A stretch of DNA of 34,447 nt from an uncultured Collinsella sp. (GCA_934675795.1 CAKURW010000019.1:1-34447); one strand, 5' to 3'; shown: positions 15,939-24,534, counted from the first letter of the stretch. Notes: generated by a model not told the origin, from the sequence alone. Translations and numbers: made by a program.

Positions 15939-16961
15939 ATGATTGCAATTCTAAAGCAGAGCGCCAGCGACGAGGCCGTCAGCCATATTGTCAGCTGGAT
16001 TGAGAAAAAAGGCCTGAAGACCGACGTCTCGCGCGGCGAGAACGAGACGATTATCGGCCTGGTGGGCGATACGACCAAGATCGACCCGTTCCTGCTCGAG
16101 TCCATGGATGTCGTCGAGCGCGTGCAGCGCGTCTCCGAGCCGTTCAAGCGCGCCAACCGCAAGTTCCACCCCGAGGACTCCGTCATCGACTGCGGTCACG
16201 GCGTCAAGATCGGCGGCGACCAGTTCCAGGTCATCGCCGGTCCCTGCTCCGTCGAGGGCGAGAACCTCATCCGCATCGCACGCCGCGTGAAGGCCGCCGG
16301 CGCCACGATGCTGCGCGGTGGCGCCTACAAGCCCCGCACCTCCCCCTACGCCTACCAGGGCATGGGCCCCGCCGGCCTCGACCTGCTGTGCGAGGCGTCT
16401 GCCGAGCTCGACATGCCGATCGTCACCGAGATCATGGACCCGCGCGACGTGCAGGTCTTCTTGGACAAGAAGATTGACGTCATGCAGATCGGCGCCCGCA
16501 ACGCCCAGAACTTCCCCCTGCTCAAGGAGGTCGGCAAGACCCAGACCCCGATTCTGCTCAAGCGCGGCATGTCCGGCACGATCGATGAGCTGCTTATGGC
16601 CGCCGAGTACATCATGAGCGAGGGCAACGACAACGTCATCCTGTGCGAGCGCGGCATCCGCACCTTCGAGACCCGCACCCGCAATACCTTCGACCTCAAC
16701 GCCGTGCCGGTGCTGCACCACCTGTCGCACCTGCCCGTCGTCGCCGACCCCAGCCACGCCACCGGCTACACCCGCTACGTTGAGCCCATGGCGCTCGCCG
16801 CGACCGCCTGCGGTGCCAACGGCCTGGAGATCGAGGTCCACGACGAGCCGAGCCGCGCCTGGTCCGACGGCGCCCAGGCCCTCACCCCCGATCAATTCGA
16901 CGACACCATGCGCCGCATCCGAGCCATCCGCGAGGTTGTCTGCCAAGAGACCATGGAGTAA
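15939..16961 (+). CDS. aroF: 3-deoxy-7-phosphoheptulonate (DAHP) synthase, type I-beta
   Basis: Condenses phosphoenolpyruvate with erythrose 4-phosphate, the first shikimate step. The 340-residue protein has an N-terminal ferredoxin-like domain (1-70), as in Thermotoga-type enzymes, where it carries feedback control, followed by the TIM barrel. Signature motifs are GPCSVE (101-106), KPRTSPYAYQG (131-141), CERGIRTFE (236-244) and ADPSHATG (269-276) with the metal-binding histidine H273. The length equals the family norm (TIGR01361). The start is ATG at 15939 because GAGGTGAGAGG lies just upstream; the longer in-frame ORF beginning at 15891 starts inside the leader hairpin. It heads the aro operon and is followed three bases later by tyrA. 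Control by attenuation is suggested by the leader hairpin. Confidence 0.96.
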   Translation: MIAILKQSASDEAVSHIVSWIEKKGLKTDVSRGENETIIGLVGDTTKIDPFLLESMDVVERVQRVSEPFKRANRKFHPEDSVIDCGHGVKIGGDQFQVIAGPCSVEGENLIRIARRVKAAGATMLRGGAYKPRTSPYAYQGMGPAGLDLLCEASAELDMPIVTEIMDPRDVQVFLDKKIDVMQIGARNAQNFPLLKEVGKTQTPILLKRGMSGTIDELLMAAEYIMSEGNDNVILCERGIRTFETRTRNTFDLNAVPVLHHLSHLPVVADPSHATGYTRYVEPMALAATACGANGLEIEVHDEPSRAWSDGAQALTPDQFDDTMRRIRAIREVVCQETME

Positions 16962-16964
16962 CCC

Positions 16965-17879
16965 ATGGGTACGGTGAGAAACGCGCGCGTTAACCAGGGC
17001 GGCCCCAAGTGCGCCGGTATCGTCGGCCTGGGCCTCATCGGCGGTAGCTTTGCCCGCGGCTATGCACAGGCGGGCGTTCGCGTGCTGGCCTGGGACCCCG
17101 ATGACGATGTCATGACGGCCGCCAGCATGGGCACTGTCGCCGGAGAGCTCAACGACAAGACACTCGGCGAATGCGACATCATCGTCCTTGCCTGCTATCC
17201 CGAGGCATGCATCGAGTGGCTCGAGGCGCACGCCCAGGCGCTCGCCGACGCCACCGACACCGACGCCATCATGGGTCCCGTGGTGATCGACACGGTGGGT
17301 GTCAAGGGCATCGTGTGCGAGCGCGCCTTTGAGCTTGCCCGCGAGCACGGCTTTTACTTTGTGGGTGCGCACCCCATGGCGGGCACGCAGTACTCGGGCT
17401 ATGCGCACTCCCGCGCCGACCTGTTCCAGGGCGCGCCACTCGTGCTCGTGCCGCCCGCGGTGGACGATGCGCTCAAGCTGGAGCTTTTAGGCCAGGTGCG
17501 CGAGATGGTGCGCCCCTTGGGCTTTGGCAAGTTCAGCGTGACAAGCGCCGCCGAGCACGACCGCGTCATCGCCTTCACGAGCCAGCTTGCGCACGTGGTA
17601 TCCAACGCCTACGTCAAAAGCCCCACCGCCCAGGTCCACCACGGCTTTTCGGCCGGTAGCTATCGCGATCTCACCCGCGTAGCGCACCTCAACCCGCAGA
17701 TGTGGTCCGAGCTCATGATCGACGACGCCGATGCTCTCGCCTTCGAGATCGACCACCTGATCGACTCGCTCGGCGCCTACAGCCGTGCGCTCAAGGACCG
17801 CGACCAGCGCTATCTGGAGAATCTCCTTGCCGAGGGCGACCGCATCAAGCGCGCACTCGACGACGAGGCCTCCCACTAG
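16965..17879 (+). CDS. tyrA: Prephenate dehydrogenase
   Basis: Oxidatively decarboxylates prephenate to 4-hydroxyphenylpyruvate, the tyrosine precursor. The 304-residue protein begins with the Rossmann motif GLGLIGGS (21-28). It has DTVGVKG (109-115), the conserved GAHPMAG (134-140) and the substrate-domain segment AEHDRVIAFTSQLAHVV (196-212) with its histidines. There is no ACT domain and no fused chorismate mutase, so feedback inhibition through a C-terminal ACT domain is not expected. The start is ATG at 16965, three bases after the aroF stop, with GGAG overlapping that stop. Whether it prefers prephenate or arogenate, and NAD or NADP, cannot be told from this sequence; prephenate is assumed. 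Confidence 0.93.
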   Translation: MGTVRNARVNQGGPKCAGIVGLGLIGGSFARGYAQAGVRVLAWDPDDDVMTAASMGTVAGELNDKTLGECDIIVLACYPEACIEWLEAHAQALADATDTDAIMGPVVIDTVGVKGIVCERAFELAREHGFYFVGAHPMAGTQYSGYAHSRADLFQGAPLVLVPPAVDDALKLELLGQVREMVRPLGFGKFSVTSAAEHDRVIAFTSQLAHVVSNAYVKSPTAQVHHGFSAGSYRDLTRVAHLNPQMWSELMIDDADALAFEIDHLIDSLGAYSRALKDRDQRYLENLLAEGDRIKRALDDEASH

Positions 17880-17915
17880 ACCACCTATCACGCCAGGTCG
17901 AAAGGACCGAAGCTT

Positions 17916-19022
17916 ATGGCGATTACCATCGATATCGACACCGCACGCCCCTACCAGGTGCATGTAGGCACGTTTTTGCTGGAGCAGGCGGGACCGCTCG
18001 TGCGCGCCACTGCCGGCGGCACCAAGGCCGTCATCGTGACGGACACCAACGTGGGCCCGCTCTACCAGATGCCAGTTAAGCAGAGTCTGGAGGCATCAGG
18101 CTACGAGGTGAGCATCTGCACCTTCGAGGCCGGCGAGGCCCATAAGCGCGCCGAAACCTATGTTGCCATTTTGGAGTTTGTGGCCGAGCACGAGCTTTCG
18201 CGCTCCGACGTGATCGTGGCGCTCGGCGGCGGCGTCGTGGGCGATGTGGCGGGCTTTGTGGCCGCGACCTACATGCGCGGCTGCAAGTTTGTGCAGATCC
18301 CGACGAGCCTGCTCGCCATGGTGGATTCGTCGGTGGGCGGCAAGACCGCCATCGACCTGGCTGCCGGCAAGAACTTGGCCGGCGCCTTTTGGCAGCCGAG
18401 CGTGGTTATCGCCGACGTGGGGTGCCTGGCCACCCTCACGCCCGAGCAGTTCGCCGACGGCTGCGGCGAGGTCGTCAAGCACGCCGTGATCGCCGACCCG
18501 GAGCTTTTCGCCGAGCTGGAGAAGACCCCGCTCACGCTGGAGCTGCTCAACCGCGATGTGGCCCGCGTAGCACTCATCATCGCCCGCAACATCGACATCA
18601 AGCGCGCCGTGGTCGTCGCCGACGAGCACGAAACCAACCAGCGCAAGCTGCTCAACTTTGGACACAGCGCCGGACACGCCGTCGAGGCCTGCGAGCACTT
18701 TGAGCTCGGACACGGCAACTGCGTGTCGATCGGCATGGGCATCATCACGCGCGCCGCGGCCCTGCACGGCGTTTGCGATGCTGCACTGCCCGGCCGTATT
18801 GAGGAGCTCTGCGCCCGCCACGGCCTCAAGACCCGCTGCGACCTCAATGCCGATGCCGTCTTTGCCGAGGCGCTCCACGACAAGAAGCGCGCGGGCGACA
18901 CCATCGACCTGGTGATTCCGCACGGCATTGGCCGCTGCAGTATCGACCGCACGCCGCTTTCCACTTTCCACGAACTCATTGCCGAGGGCCTCGGCCAGAA
19001 GGGAGACGCATCCGCATGCTAG
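17916..19022 (+). CDS. aroB: 3-dehydroquinate synthase
   Basis: Converts DAHP to 3-dehydroquinate using NAD and a divalent metal. The 368-residue protein shows the NAD-binding GGGVVGDVAGFVAATYMRG region, PTSLLAMVDSSVGGKTAID, the metal-binding region with the GEVVKHAVI helix, and the KLLNFGHSAGHAVE motif that contributes a metal-ligand histidine. Length is normal for AroB. The start is ATG at 17916, 36 bases after tyrA, with GAAAGGA upstream. The end overlaps the aroA start by 7 bases, so the two genes are translationally coupled. Confidence 0.97.
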   Translation: MAITIDIDTARPYQVHVGTFLLEQAGPLVRATAGGTKAVIVTDTNVGPLYQMPVKQSLEASGYEVSICTFEAGEAHKRAETYVAILEFVAEHELSRSDVIVALGGGVVGDVAGFVAATYMRGCKFVQIPTSLLAMVDSSVGGKTAIDLAAGKNLAGAFWQPSVVIADVGCLATLTPEQFADGCGEVVKHAVIADPELFAELEKTPLTLELLNRDVARVALIIARNIDIKRAVVVADEHETNQRKLLNFGHSAGHAVEACEHFELGHGNCVSIGMGIITRAAALHGVCDAALPGRIEELCARHGLKTRCDLNADAVFAEALHDKKRAGDTIDLVIPHGIGRCSIDRTPLSTFHELIAEGLGQKGDASAC

Positions 19023-20335
19023 CCCGCATCACCCCGTCCCCGCTCAAGGGCACCGTTCCCGCCATCGCGTCCAAGTCGATGGCACATCGCCTGATCATCT
19101 GCGCTGCGCTTGCCAACGGCGAGACACACGTCACCTGCAACACCACCTGCGCCGACATCGAGGCCACGGTGCGTTGCCTTACGGCACTCGGCGCCCGCAT
19201 CGAGACCGTCGAGGACGGCTTCCAGGTCCACCCTACCATGAAGAGTGTTGAGTTTGGCCTGCTCAAGGCCCTTGCCGGCGGCACGCTTGACTGCGGCGAA
19301 AGCGGCTCCACGCTGCGCTTTATGCTGCCCGTCGCCTGCGCGCTGGGTGCAGAAGCAACTTTTGTGGGTCAGGGACGCTTAGGCGCCCGCCCGCTGTCCC
19401 CGCTCTCGGACGAGATTATCGCCGCCGGTTGCGACCTGCAGGGCCTGGGCGGTTTTCCGCTCAAGACGAGCGGACGCATGCGCCCGGGCACCTTTGTGCT
19501 GCCGGGCAACGTAAGCTCGCAGTACATCTCGGGTCTGCTGCTGGCAGCCCCGTTGCTCGCCCAGCCCTCCTGCGTGCAGGTGACCGGCCTCATCGAGAGC
19601 CGCCCCTACATCAACCTGACGATCCAGGCAATGAAGGCCTTTGGCGTCGAGGTCAACGTCGAGCGTATTCCGGCCAAGGACGGCCAGCCCGAGGTCACGA
19701 ACTTCCGCGTAAGCAGCGGCTCGTACCGCACGCCCGGCAGCGTAGCCGTCGAGGGCGACTGGTCCAACGCCGCCTTTTGGCTGTGCGCCGGCGCCATCGG
19801 CTCCGACCCCATCACCGTGGAGGGTGTGTCGCTGAGCTCCGCACAGGGCGACCGCAACGTGCTTGCTGCGCTTTCGCGCTTTGGCGCCCGCATCGTGCGC
19901 TCCACCAACGCCGCCACCGTGCAGTCCGACAAGCTCGCCGGCTTTGAGATGAGTGCCCACGACATTCCCGACCTGGTACCCGTTATCTCGGCCGTGGCCT
20001 CGCTGGCACAGGGCCGCACCTTTATCCGCGATTGCGCCCGTCTGCGTATCAAAGAATCCGACCGCCTGGTCACCACCACCCGCGAGCTCACCGCGCTGGG
20101 CGCGCAGGTGCGCATTGCCGGCGATGACCTCATCATCAAGGGTGTCGATGCCTTTACCGGCGGCGAGGTCGATTCGCACAACGACCATCGCATCGCCATG
20201 ATGGCCGCCATCGCCGCAAGCCGTGCCACCGGCGAGGTCGTGATCCACGGCGCCGAGGCCGTCAACAAGTCCTATCCCGATTTCTTCGACCACTACCGCC
20301 TGCTGGGCGGCAAGGTCACACTCGAGGAGGAATAG
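19016..20335 (+). CDS. aroA: 3-phosphoshikimate 1-carboxyvinyltransferase (EPSP synthase)
   Basis: Transfers the enolpyruvyl group from phosphoenolpyruvate to shikimate 3-phosphate. The 439-residue protein has the N-terminal SKSMAHRLIICAAL motif (the lysine contacts both substrates), a GESGSTLRFMLPVA motif where the E. coli enzyme has a GNAGTAMRP type sequence, a SSQYISGLLLAAPLL helix, the RIKESDR motif and the C-terminal DHRIAMMAAIA. The active-site loop GESGSTLR differs from the class I GNAGTAMR, which might alter glyphosate sensitivity; that is inference. The start ATG at 19016 overlaps the aroB stop. The gene ends one base before the aroC start codon. Confidence 0.96.
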   Translation: MLARITPSPLKGTVPAIASKSMAHRLIICAALANGETHVTCNTTCADIEATVRCLTALGARIETVEDGFQVHPTMKSVEFGLLKALAGGTLDCGESGSTLRFMLPVACALGAEATFVGQGRLGARPLSPLSDEIIAAGCDLQGLGGFPLKTSGRMRPGTFVLPGNVSSQYISGLLLAAPLLAQPSCVQVTGLIESRPYINLTIQAMKAFGVEVNVERIPAKDGQPEVTNFRVSSGSYRTPGSVAVEGDWSNAAFWLCAGAIGSDPITVEGVSLSSAQGDRNVLAALSRFGARIVRSTNAATVQSDKLAGFEMSAHDIPDLVPVISAVASLAQGRTFIRDCARLRIKESDRLVTTTRELTALGAQVRIAGDDLIIKGVDAFTGGEVDSHNDHRIAMMAAIAASRATGEVVIHGAEAVNKSYPDFFDHYRLLGGKVTLEEE

Positions 20336-20336
20336 C

Positions 20337-21434
20337 ATGTCCTCGACCTTTGGCAACGTCTTGCACTTAAGCATCTTCGGCCAGTCGCACTCCCCCGCTA
20401 TCGGCTGCTCGCTCGATGGCATTCCGGCGGGCATCGCCGTGGACCAGGAGAAGCTGCAGGCCTTCCTCGACCGTCGCGCTCCCGGTCGCGACGAGACCGC
20501 GACCAAACGCCGCGAGGCCGACGCCGCCCACATCATCGCCGGTGTTGTCGATGGACATACCACCGGCGCGCCCATCGCCGCGATTATCGAGAACACCAAC
20601 ACGCGCTCCAAGGATTACTCCGAGCTGCGCCGCAAGCCCCGCCCTGGGCACGCAGACTTTCCGGCGCGTGTGAAGTACCACAACATGCACGACGTCGCCG
20701 GCGGCGGGCACTTCTCCGGCCGTCTGACGGCCCCTCTATGCATCGCCGGCGGGATCGCGCTGCAGGCGCTCGAGGCCCGCGGCATTCAGGTCATGGCGCA
20801 CGTCGCGCAGATCGGCGGCATCTCCGACCTGCCGATGGACGATATGGTCTATCGTGAGGCCGACCGCAAGGCGATCCTTACGAACGATCTGCCGTGCATT
20901 GACGCCGCCGCAGCCGGCCGCATGCGCGAGGAGATTCTGGCCGCGCGCGATGAACTCGACAGCATCGGTGGCATCGTGGAGTGCGGCATCTACGGACTGC
21001 CTACGGGCATCGGAGACCCCATGTTCGACGGCATCGAGAACCGCATCGCGCAAATCGCGTTTGGCATTCCCGCCGTAAAGGGCGTGGAGTTTGGCATGGG
21101 CTTTGCCGTGGCCGCCATGCGCGGCAGCGAGAACAACGATCCGTATCGCATCGATGCCGAGACCGGCGAGATCAAGGTCGAGTCCAATAACGCCGGCGGC
21201 ATCCTGGGCGGTATTTCGACCGGCGCGCCCGTCATGTGGCGCATGGCCGTAAAGCCGACGCCCTCAATTGGCCGCGAGCAGCAGACCGTAGACATGGACG
21301 CCATGGAAAATGCCGAGCTCTCGGTCCACGGCCGTCACGATCCCTGCATCGTCCCGCGCGCCGTACCCGTAGCCGAGGCAGCCGCCGCCCTCGCCATCTG
21401 GGACGCTCTCCTCGAGGACGCCGCCCAGCTCTAA
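20337..21434 (+). CDS. aroC: Chorismate synthase
   Basis: Eliminates phosphate from EPSP to give chorismate, using reduced FMN. The 365-residue protein shows the conserved N-terminus FGNVLHLSIFGQSHSPAIG, the RPGHAD motif, GGGHFSGRLTAP, the central GIGDPMFDGIE region, and the C-terminal GGISTGAPVMWRMAVKPTPSI and GRHDPCIVPRAVPVAEA signatures. The length is near the family norm. An AGGAGGAAT ribosome site lies inside the end of aroA and the ATG starts one base after the aroA stop. No flavin reductase gene is adjacent, so FMN must be reduced by another enzyme. Confidence 0.97.
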   Translation: MSSTFGNVLHLSIFGQSHSPAIGCSLDGIPAGIAVDQEKLQAFLDRRAPGRDETATKRREADAAHIIAGVVDGHTTGAPIAAIIENTNTRSKDYSELRRKPRPGHADFPARVKYHNMHDVAGGGHFSGRLTAPLCIAGGIALQALEARGIQVMAHVAQIGGISDLPMDDMVYREADRKAILTNDLPCIDAAAAGRMREEILAARDELDSIGGIVECGIYGLPTGIGDPMFDGIENRIAQIAFGIPAVKGVEFGMGFAVAAMRGSENNDPYRIDAETGEIKVESNNAGGILGGISTGAPVMWRMAVKPTPSIGREQQTVDMDAMENAELSVHGRHDPCIVPRAVPVAEAAAALAIWDALLEDAAQL

Positions 21435-21487
21435 CCCGACTCACCTGGGTTGCCTGTCAACTCAGCCGTAACGTGAAAGGGGCCTCC

Positions 21488-22633
21488 ATGGACCTTGCCG
21501 ATATTCGCCAGGCCATCGATGGCATCGACGCCACGCTCCTCAACAGCTTTGTCGAGCGCATGGACATTGCCACCGAGGTCGCCAAGTCAAAAATCGAGAT
21601 GGGCAAGGCCGTCTTCGACCCCGCCCGCGAGCGCTCCAAACTCAACAACCTCGCCGGCCGCGCACCCGAGCGCTACGAGGCCCAGACCATCGCCCTGTTC
21701 CGTCTCCTCATGAACATGAGCAAGGCCGAGCAGCAGCGCTACATCAACGAGCTCAAGGGCATCACCGTCTCGCAAAAGGCCCACGCCACGGCTGCAGCGT
21801 CCGACACGCCCTTCCCTCAAACGGCCACCGTCGCCTGCCAGGGCGTGGAAGGTGCCTATAGCCAGATAGCCGCGTGCAAGCTCTTCGACGTACCCGACAT
21901 CGCGTTCTTCGAGACCTTCGAAGGCGTCATGCGCGCCGTGCGCGACGGGTTCTGCGAGTTTGGCGTGCTGCCCATCGAGAACTCCACCGCCGGCTCGGTC
22001 AACGCCGTCTACGACCTGCTCGCCCAGTTCGATTTCCACATCGTGCGCTCGCTGCGACTCAAGATCGATCACAACCTGCTCGTCAAACCCGACACCAAGC
22101 TCGCCGACGTGCGCGAGGTCTACAGCCACGGTCAGGCCATCGCGCAGTGCGCTAGCTTTATCGAGGCGCACGGCCTGCACGCTACCAAATACCCAAACAC
22201 GGCCATGTCGGCCGAGATGGTCGCCAACTCCGAGCGCACCGACGTCGCCGCCATCGCCTCGCGCAGCTGCGCGGCACTCTATGGCCTGGAGGTGCTGGAG
22301 CCCAACATCCAGGACTCGGACAACAACTACACGCGCTTTGTCGTCATCAGCCGCGAGCCGCGCGTCTACCCCGGCGCCAACCGCACCTCGCTCATGATCA
22401 CCACGGCCAACGAGCCGGGCGCCCTCTACCGCGTGCTCGAGCGCTTCTATGCGCTCAACATCAACCTCATCAAGCTCGAGAGCCGTCCCATCCCCGGGCA
22501 CGACTTTGAGTTTATGTTCTACTTTGACCTGGACTGCCCCTTTGGCAGCAAGGCCCTCGACGACCTGCTCGATTCCATCGACGACGTGTGCGAGAGCTTC
22601 ACCTACTTTGGCAGCTACACGGAGGTGCTCTAG
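21488..22633 (+). CDS. pheA: Bifunctional chorismate mutase / prephenate dehydratase (P-protein)
   Basis: Converts chorismate through prephenate to phenylpyruvate. Of 381 residues, about 1-95 form an AroQ-type chorismate mutase (IRQAIDGIDATLLNSFVERM, then RE at 47-48). Residues about 112-290 are the prephenate dehydratase domain (CQGVEGAYSQIAA at 117-129, IENSTAGSV at 163-171, catalytic T282-R-F284). Residues about 300-381 are an ACT domain with GALYRVL (311-317) and ESRP (331-334), the phenylalanine-binding feedback site. The start is ATG at 21488 with AAAGGGG upstream. The open frame extends back to 21236, but that part is an arginine-rich shadow of the end of aroC. This is the only chorismate mutase in the operon, so it must also feed tyrA. 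Confidence 0.95.
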   Translation: MDLADIRQAIDGIDATLLNSFVERMDIATEVAKSKIEMGKAVFDPARERSKLNNLAGRAPERYEAQTIALFRLLMNMSKAEQQRYINELKGITVSQKAHATAAASDTPFPQTATVACQGVEGAYSQIAACKLFDVPDIAFFETFEGVMRAVRDGFCEFGVLPIENSTAGSVNAVYDLLAQFDFHIVRSLRLKIDHNLLVKPDTKLADVREVYSHGQAIAQCASFIEAHGLHATKYPNTAMSAEMVANSERTDVAAIASRSCAALYGLEVLEPNIQDSDNNYTRFVVISREPRVYPGANRTSLMITTANEPGALYRVLERFYALNINLIKLESRPIPGHDFEFMFYFDLDCPFGSKALDDLLDSIDDVCESFTYFGSYTEVL

Positions 22634-23872
22634 ATGACCGATACCGCCGCAACCCGCCCCTACGGCGTGCTGGGCCGTGTGCTGGGCCACAGCTACACCC
22701 CGACCATCTACAAAGAGCTCGCAGGCCTGGAGTATGTGCGTTTTGAGCGTGAGCCCGAGGATATTGAGGCTTTTATGACGGGCGACGAGTGGGAGGGCAC
22801 CAACGTGACCATCCCCTACAAGCGCGCCGTCATGGAATACCTGGACGAGCTGAGTCCATTGGCCGAGCGTATGGGCAACGTCAACACCATCACGCGCCTG
22901 CCCGACGGCCGCCTGCGCGGCGACAACACCGACTACTTTGGTTTTCAGTGCCTGGTCGAGGAGCTGGGCGTTGAAGTGGCCGACAAGAAGGTCCTTGTGC
23001 TCGGCGCCACCGGTGGCGCGGGTACCACTGCCAGCATGGTGCTCGGCGACCTAGGCGCCACCGTGGTGCCCGTGGGCCGCACGAGCGAGGTCAACTACGG
23101 CAACATCGCGCAGCAGTCCGACGCCGCCCTGCTCGTCAACTGCACGCCCGCCGGCATGTTCCCCCATTGCCCCGACGCGCCTTGCACGCTCGAAGGGCTC
23201 GATGCGCTCGAAGGCGTTATCGACATTGTCTACAACCCCGCCCGCACGGGACTCATGCTCGAGACCGAGCGCCGCGGCATCCCCTGCATCGGTGGCCTGC
23301 TGATGCTCGTGGCCCAAGCGGCACAGGCCGTCGAGCACTATACCGGCCAAGTCACCCCGCGCAAGCGCATCTTAGACGTAACGGAGCGTCTGTCCCGCCG
23401 CGAACAAAACATCGCGCTGATCGGCATGCCGGGTTCGGGCAAGACCCGCGTGGGTGAGCAGATCGCCCAGCTCACGGGCCGCGAGCACATCGACTTGGAT
23501 CGCGCGCTCGAGGAGCGTCTGGGCATGCCCTGTGCCGACTTTATCGTCGAGCGCGGCGAGGCGGCCTTCCGCGAACAGGAAACGGCGGCCTTGGCCGAAA
23601 TTTCCAAGCGCAGCGGCCTGGTGCTCTCCACGGGAGGTGGCGTCGTCACGCGCGACGAGAACTATCCGCTGCTGCACCAGAACAGCCTGATCGTAATGCT
23701 CAACCGCAAGCTCGACGAGCTCGCCCACAAGGGTCGTCCCATCACCGCCCGCGACGGCATCGACAAGCTGGCCGAACAGCGCATGCCGCGCTACCGTGCC
23801 TGGGCCGATTACATCATCGACTCGCGCGACTGCGCCGCCAACACCGCCCAAGCCCTCCTCGACACCCTTTAA
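22634..23872 (+). CDS. Fused shikimate dehydrogenase and shikimate kinase
   Basis: A 412-residue fusion of two pathway enzymes. Residues about 8-250 are shikimate dehydrogenase: substrate motif GHSYTP (18-23; the usual HSxSP second Ser is Thr), NVTIPYK with catalytic K63, DNTD with catalytic D100, and nucleotide loop GATGGAG (124-130). Residues about 257-412 are shikimate kinase: Walker A GMPGSGKT (264-271), IDLDR with the shikimate-binding acid (286-290), FR at 312-313, GGG (334-336) and the lid segment KGRPIT (366-371). The junction, about 250-257, is very short. The start ATG directly follows the pheA stop, with GAGGTG upstream. The stop codon lies inside the left arm of an inverted repeat. 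Both domains retain their catalytic residues, so both activities are expected. Confidence 0.93.
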   Translation: MTDTAATRPYGVLGRVLGHSYTPTIYKELAGLEYVRFEREPEDIEAFMTGDEWEGTNVTIPYKRAVMEYLDELSPLAERMGNVNTITRLPDGRLRGDNTDYFGFQCLVEELGVEVADKKVLVLGATGGAGTTASMVLGDLGATVVPVGRTSEVNYGNIAQQSDAALLVNCTPAGMFPHCPDAPCTLEGLDALEGVIDIVYNPARTGLMLETERRGIPCIGGLLMLVAQAAQAVEHYTGQVTPRKRILDVTERLSRREQNIALIGMPGSGKTRVGEQIAQLTGREHIDLDRALEERLGMPCADFIVERGEAAFREQETAALAEISKRSGLVLSTGGGVVTRDENYPLLHQNSLIVMLNRKLDELAHKGRPITARDGIDKLAEQRMPRYRAWADYIIDSRDCAANTAQALLDTL

Positions 23873-23911
23873 AACCTACCAAAAAGGGACAGGTTTATTT
23901 TGGCAGGTTTT
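23871..23911 (+). repeat. REP-like inverted repeat between aroE::aroK and aroQ
   Basis: Two 14-base arms (23871-23884 and 23898-23911) are inverse complements with one mismatch and enclose a 13-base spacer. The core contains GGGACAGGTTTATTTTGG, a motif I recall from repetitive extragenic elements linked to REP-associated tyrosine transposases. The left arm overlaps the stop codon of the upstream gene. It could also form an RNA hairpin ending in TTTT and so reduce transcription into aroQ. Only one copy is present in this window. Confidence 0.55.
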
Positions 23912-23973
23912 ATCTGGGCAAACGTCAAACCCCAAGGCCTGCAGCACACTGCGCAACCACAAAGGAAGCAACC

Positions 23974-24411
23974 ATGAAAGCACTCGTCATCAACGGCCCC
24001 AACCTCAACATGCTCGGCATCCGCGAGCCGGGCATCTACGGCAGCGACAACTACGACCGCTTGGTGCAGATCTGCAAGGAAACAGGCGCCGCACAGGGCT
24101 TTGACGAGGTCGAGGTCTTCCAGTCCAACCACGAGGGCAGCATCGTCGACAAGATCCAGGAGGCCTACGGCAAGGTCGACGGCATCGTCATCAACCCGGC
24201 GGCCTACACACACACGAGCGTGGCGATCCTGGACGCCCTCAAGGCCGTCGCCATCCCCGCCGTCGAGGTCCACATCAGCGCCGTCGAGACGCGCGAGGAC
24301 TTCCGCCAGGTGAGCTACGCACGCCTAGCCTGCTTCGCCACCATCACCGGCGAAGGCCTCCAAGGCTACGCCCACGCATTGGAGCTGCTGAAAGAGCATC
24401 TCGAAAAGTAG
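23974..24411 (+). CDS. aroQ: 3-dehydroquinate dehydratase, type II
   Basis: Dehydrates 3-dehydroquinate to 3-dehydroshikimate by the trans route. The 145-residue protein is the size of type II enzymes. It has NGPNLNMLGIREPGIYG (8-24) with the catalytic tyrosine Y22 and catalytic-loop R17, QSNHEGSIVD (50-59), INPAAYTHTS (73-82) and VEVHISA (catalytic histidine). The start ATG at 23974 has AAAGGAAG upstream. It is the last gene of the operon, 101 bases after aroE::aroK with the REP-like repeat between, and is followed by a strong terminator. Confidence 0.96.
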   Translation: MKALVINGPNLNMLGIREPGIYGSDNYDRLVQICKETGAAQGFDEVEVFQSNHEGSIVDKIQEAYGKVDGIVINPAAYTHTSVAILDALKAVAIPAVEVHISAVETREDFRQVSYARLACFATITGEGLQGYAHALELLKEHLEK

Positions 24412-24449
24412 TCCCACAGGCCATATCATCAGCACCGATTCACAAAGCC

Positions 24450-24490
24450 AGTGCCGCCAGCAGCAACCTCGCTACTGGCGGCACTTTATT
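24450..24490 (+). terminator. Rho-independent terminator of the aro operon
   Basis: A perfect 11-base stem (24450-24460 with 24475-24485) with a 14-base loop is followed by TTATT. It lies 38 bases after aroQ and separates the operon from the accessory genes. Confidence 0.85.
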
Positions 24491-24497
24491 ACTGGCA

Positions 24498-24503
24498 TAT
24501 AAT
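24498..24503 (+). promoter_or_regulatory. -10 box before the DUF4869 gene
   Basis: A perfect TATAAT lies 32 bases before the DUF4869 start and just after the aro terminator. No good -35 box stands 16-18 bases upstream because the terminator arm occupies that place, so an activator or a weak promoter is possible. Confidence 0.45.
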
Positions 24504-24534
24504 CGTTGCAATCACACAACGTCTGGAGACTCGC

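Noticed and set aside
15951..17408. 485-codon minus-strand open frame
   Set aside because: It lies antisense to aroF and tyrA. It is an artefact of GC-rich codon usage, with repetitive Gly/Val/Ala/Asp composition and no recognisable domain.
19379..20611. 410-codon minus-strand open frame
   Set aside because: Antisense across the aroA-aroC junction; His/Gly/Ala-rich shadow.
21236..21487. Upstream extension of pheA
   Set aside because: Arginine-rich translation overlapping aroC in another frame; the ATG at 21488 has the ribosome site and begins the chorismate mutase domain.
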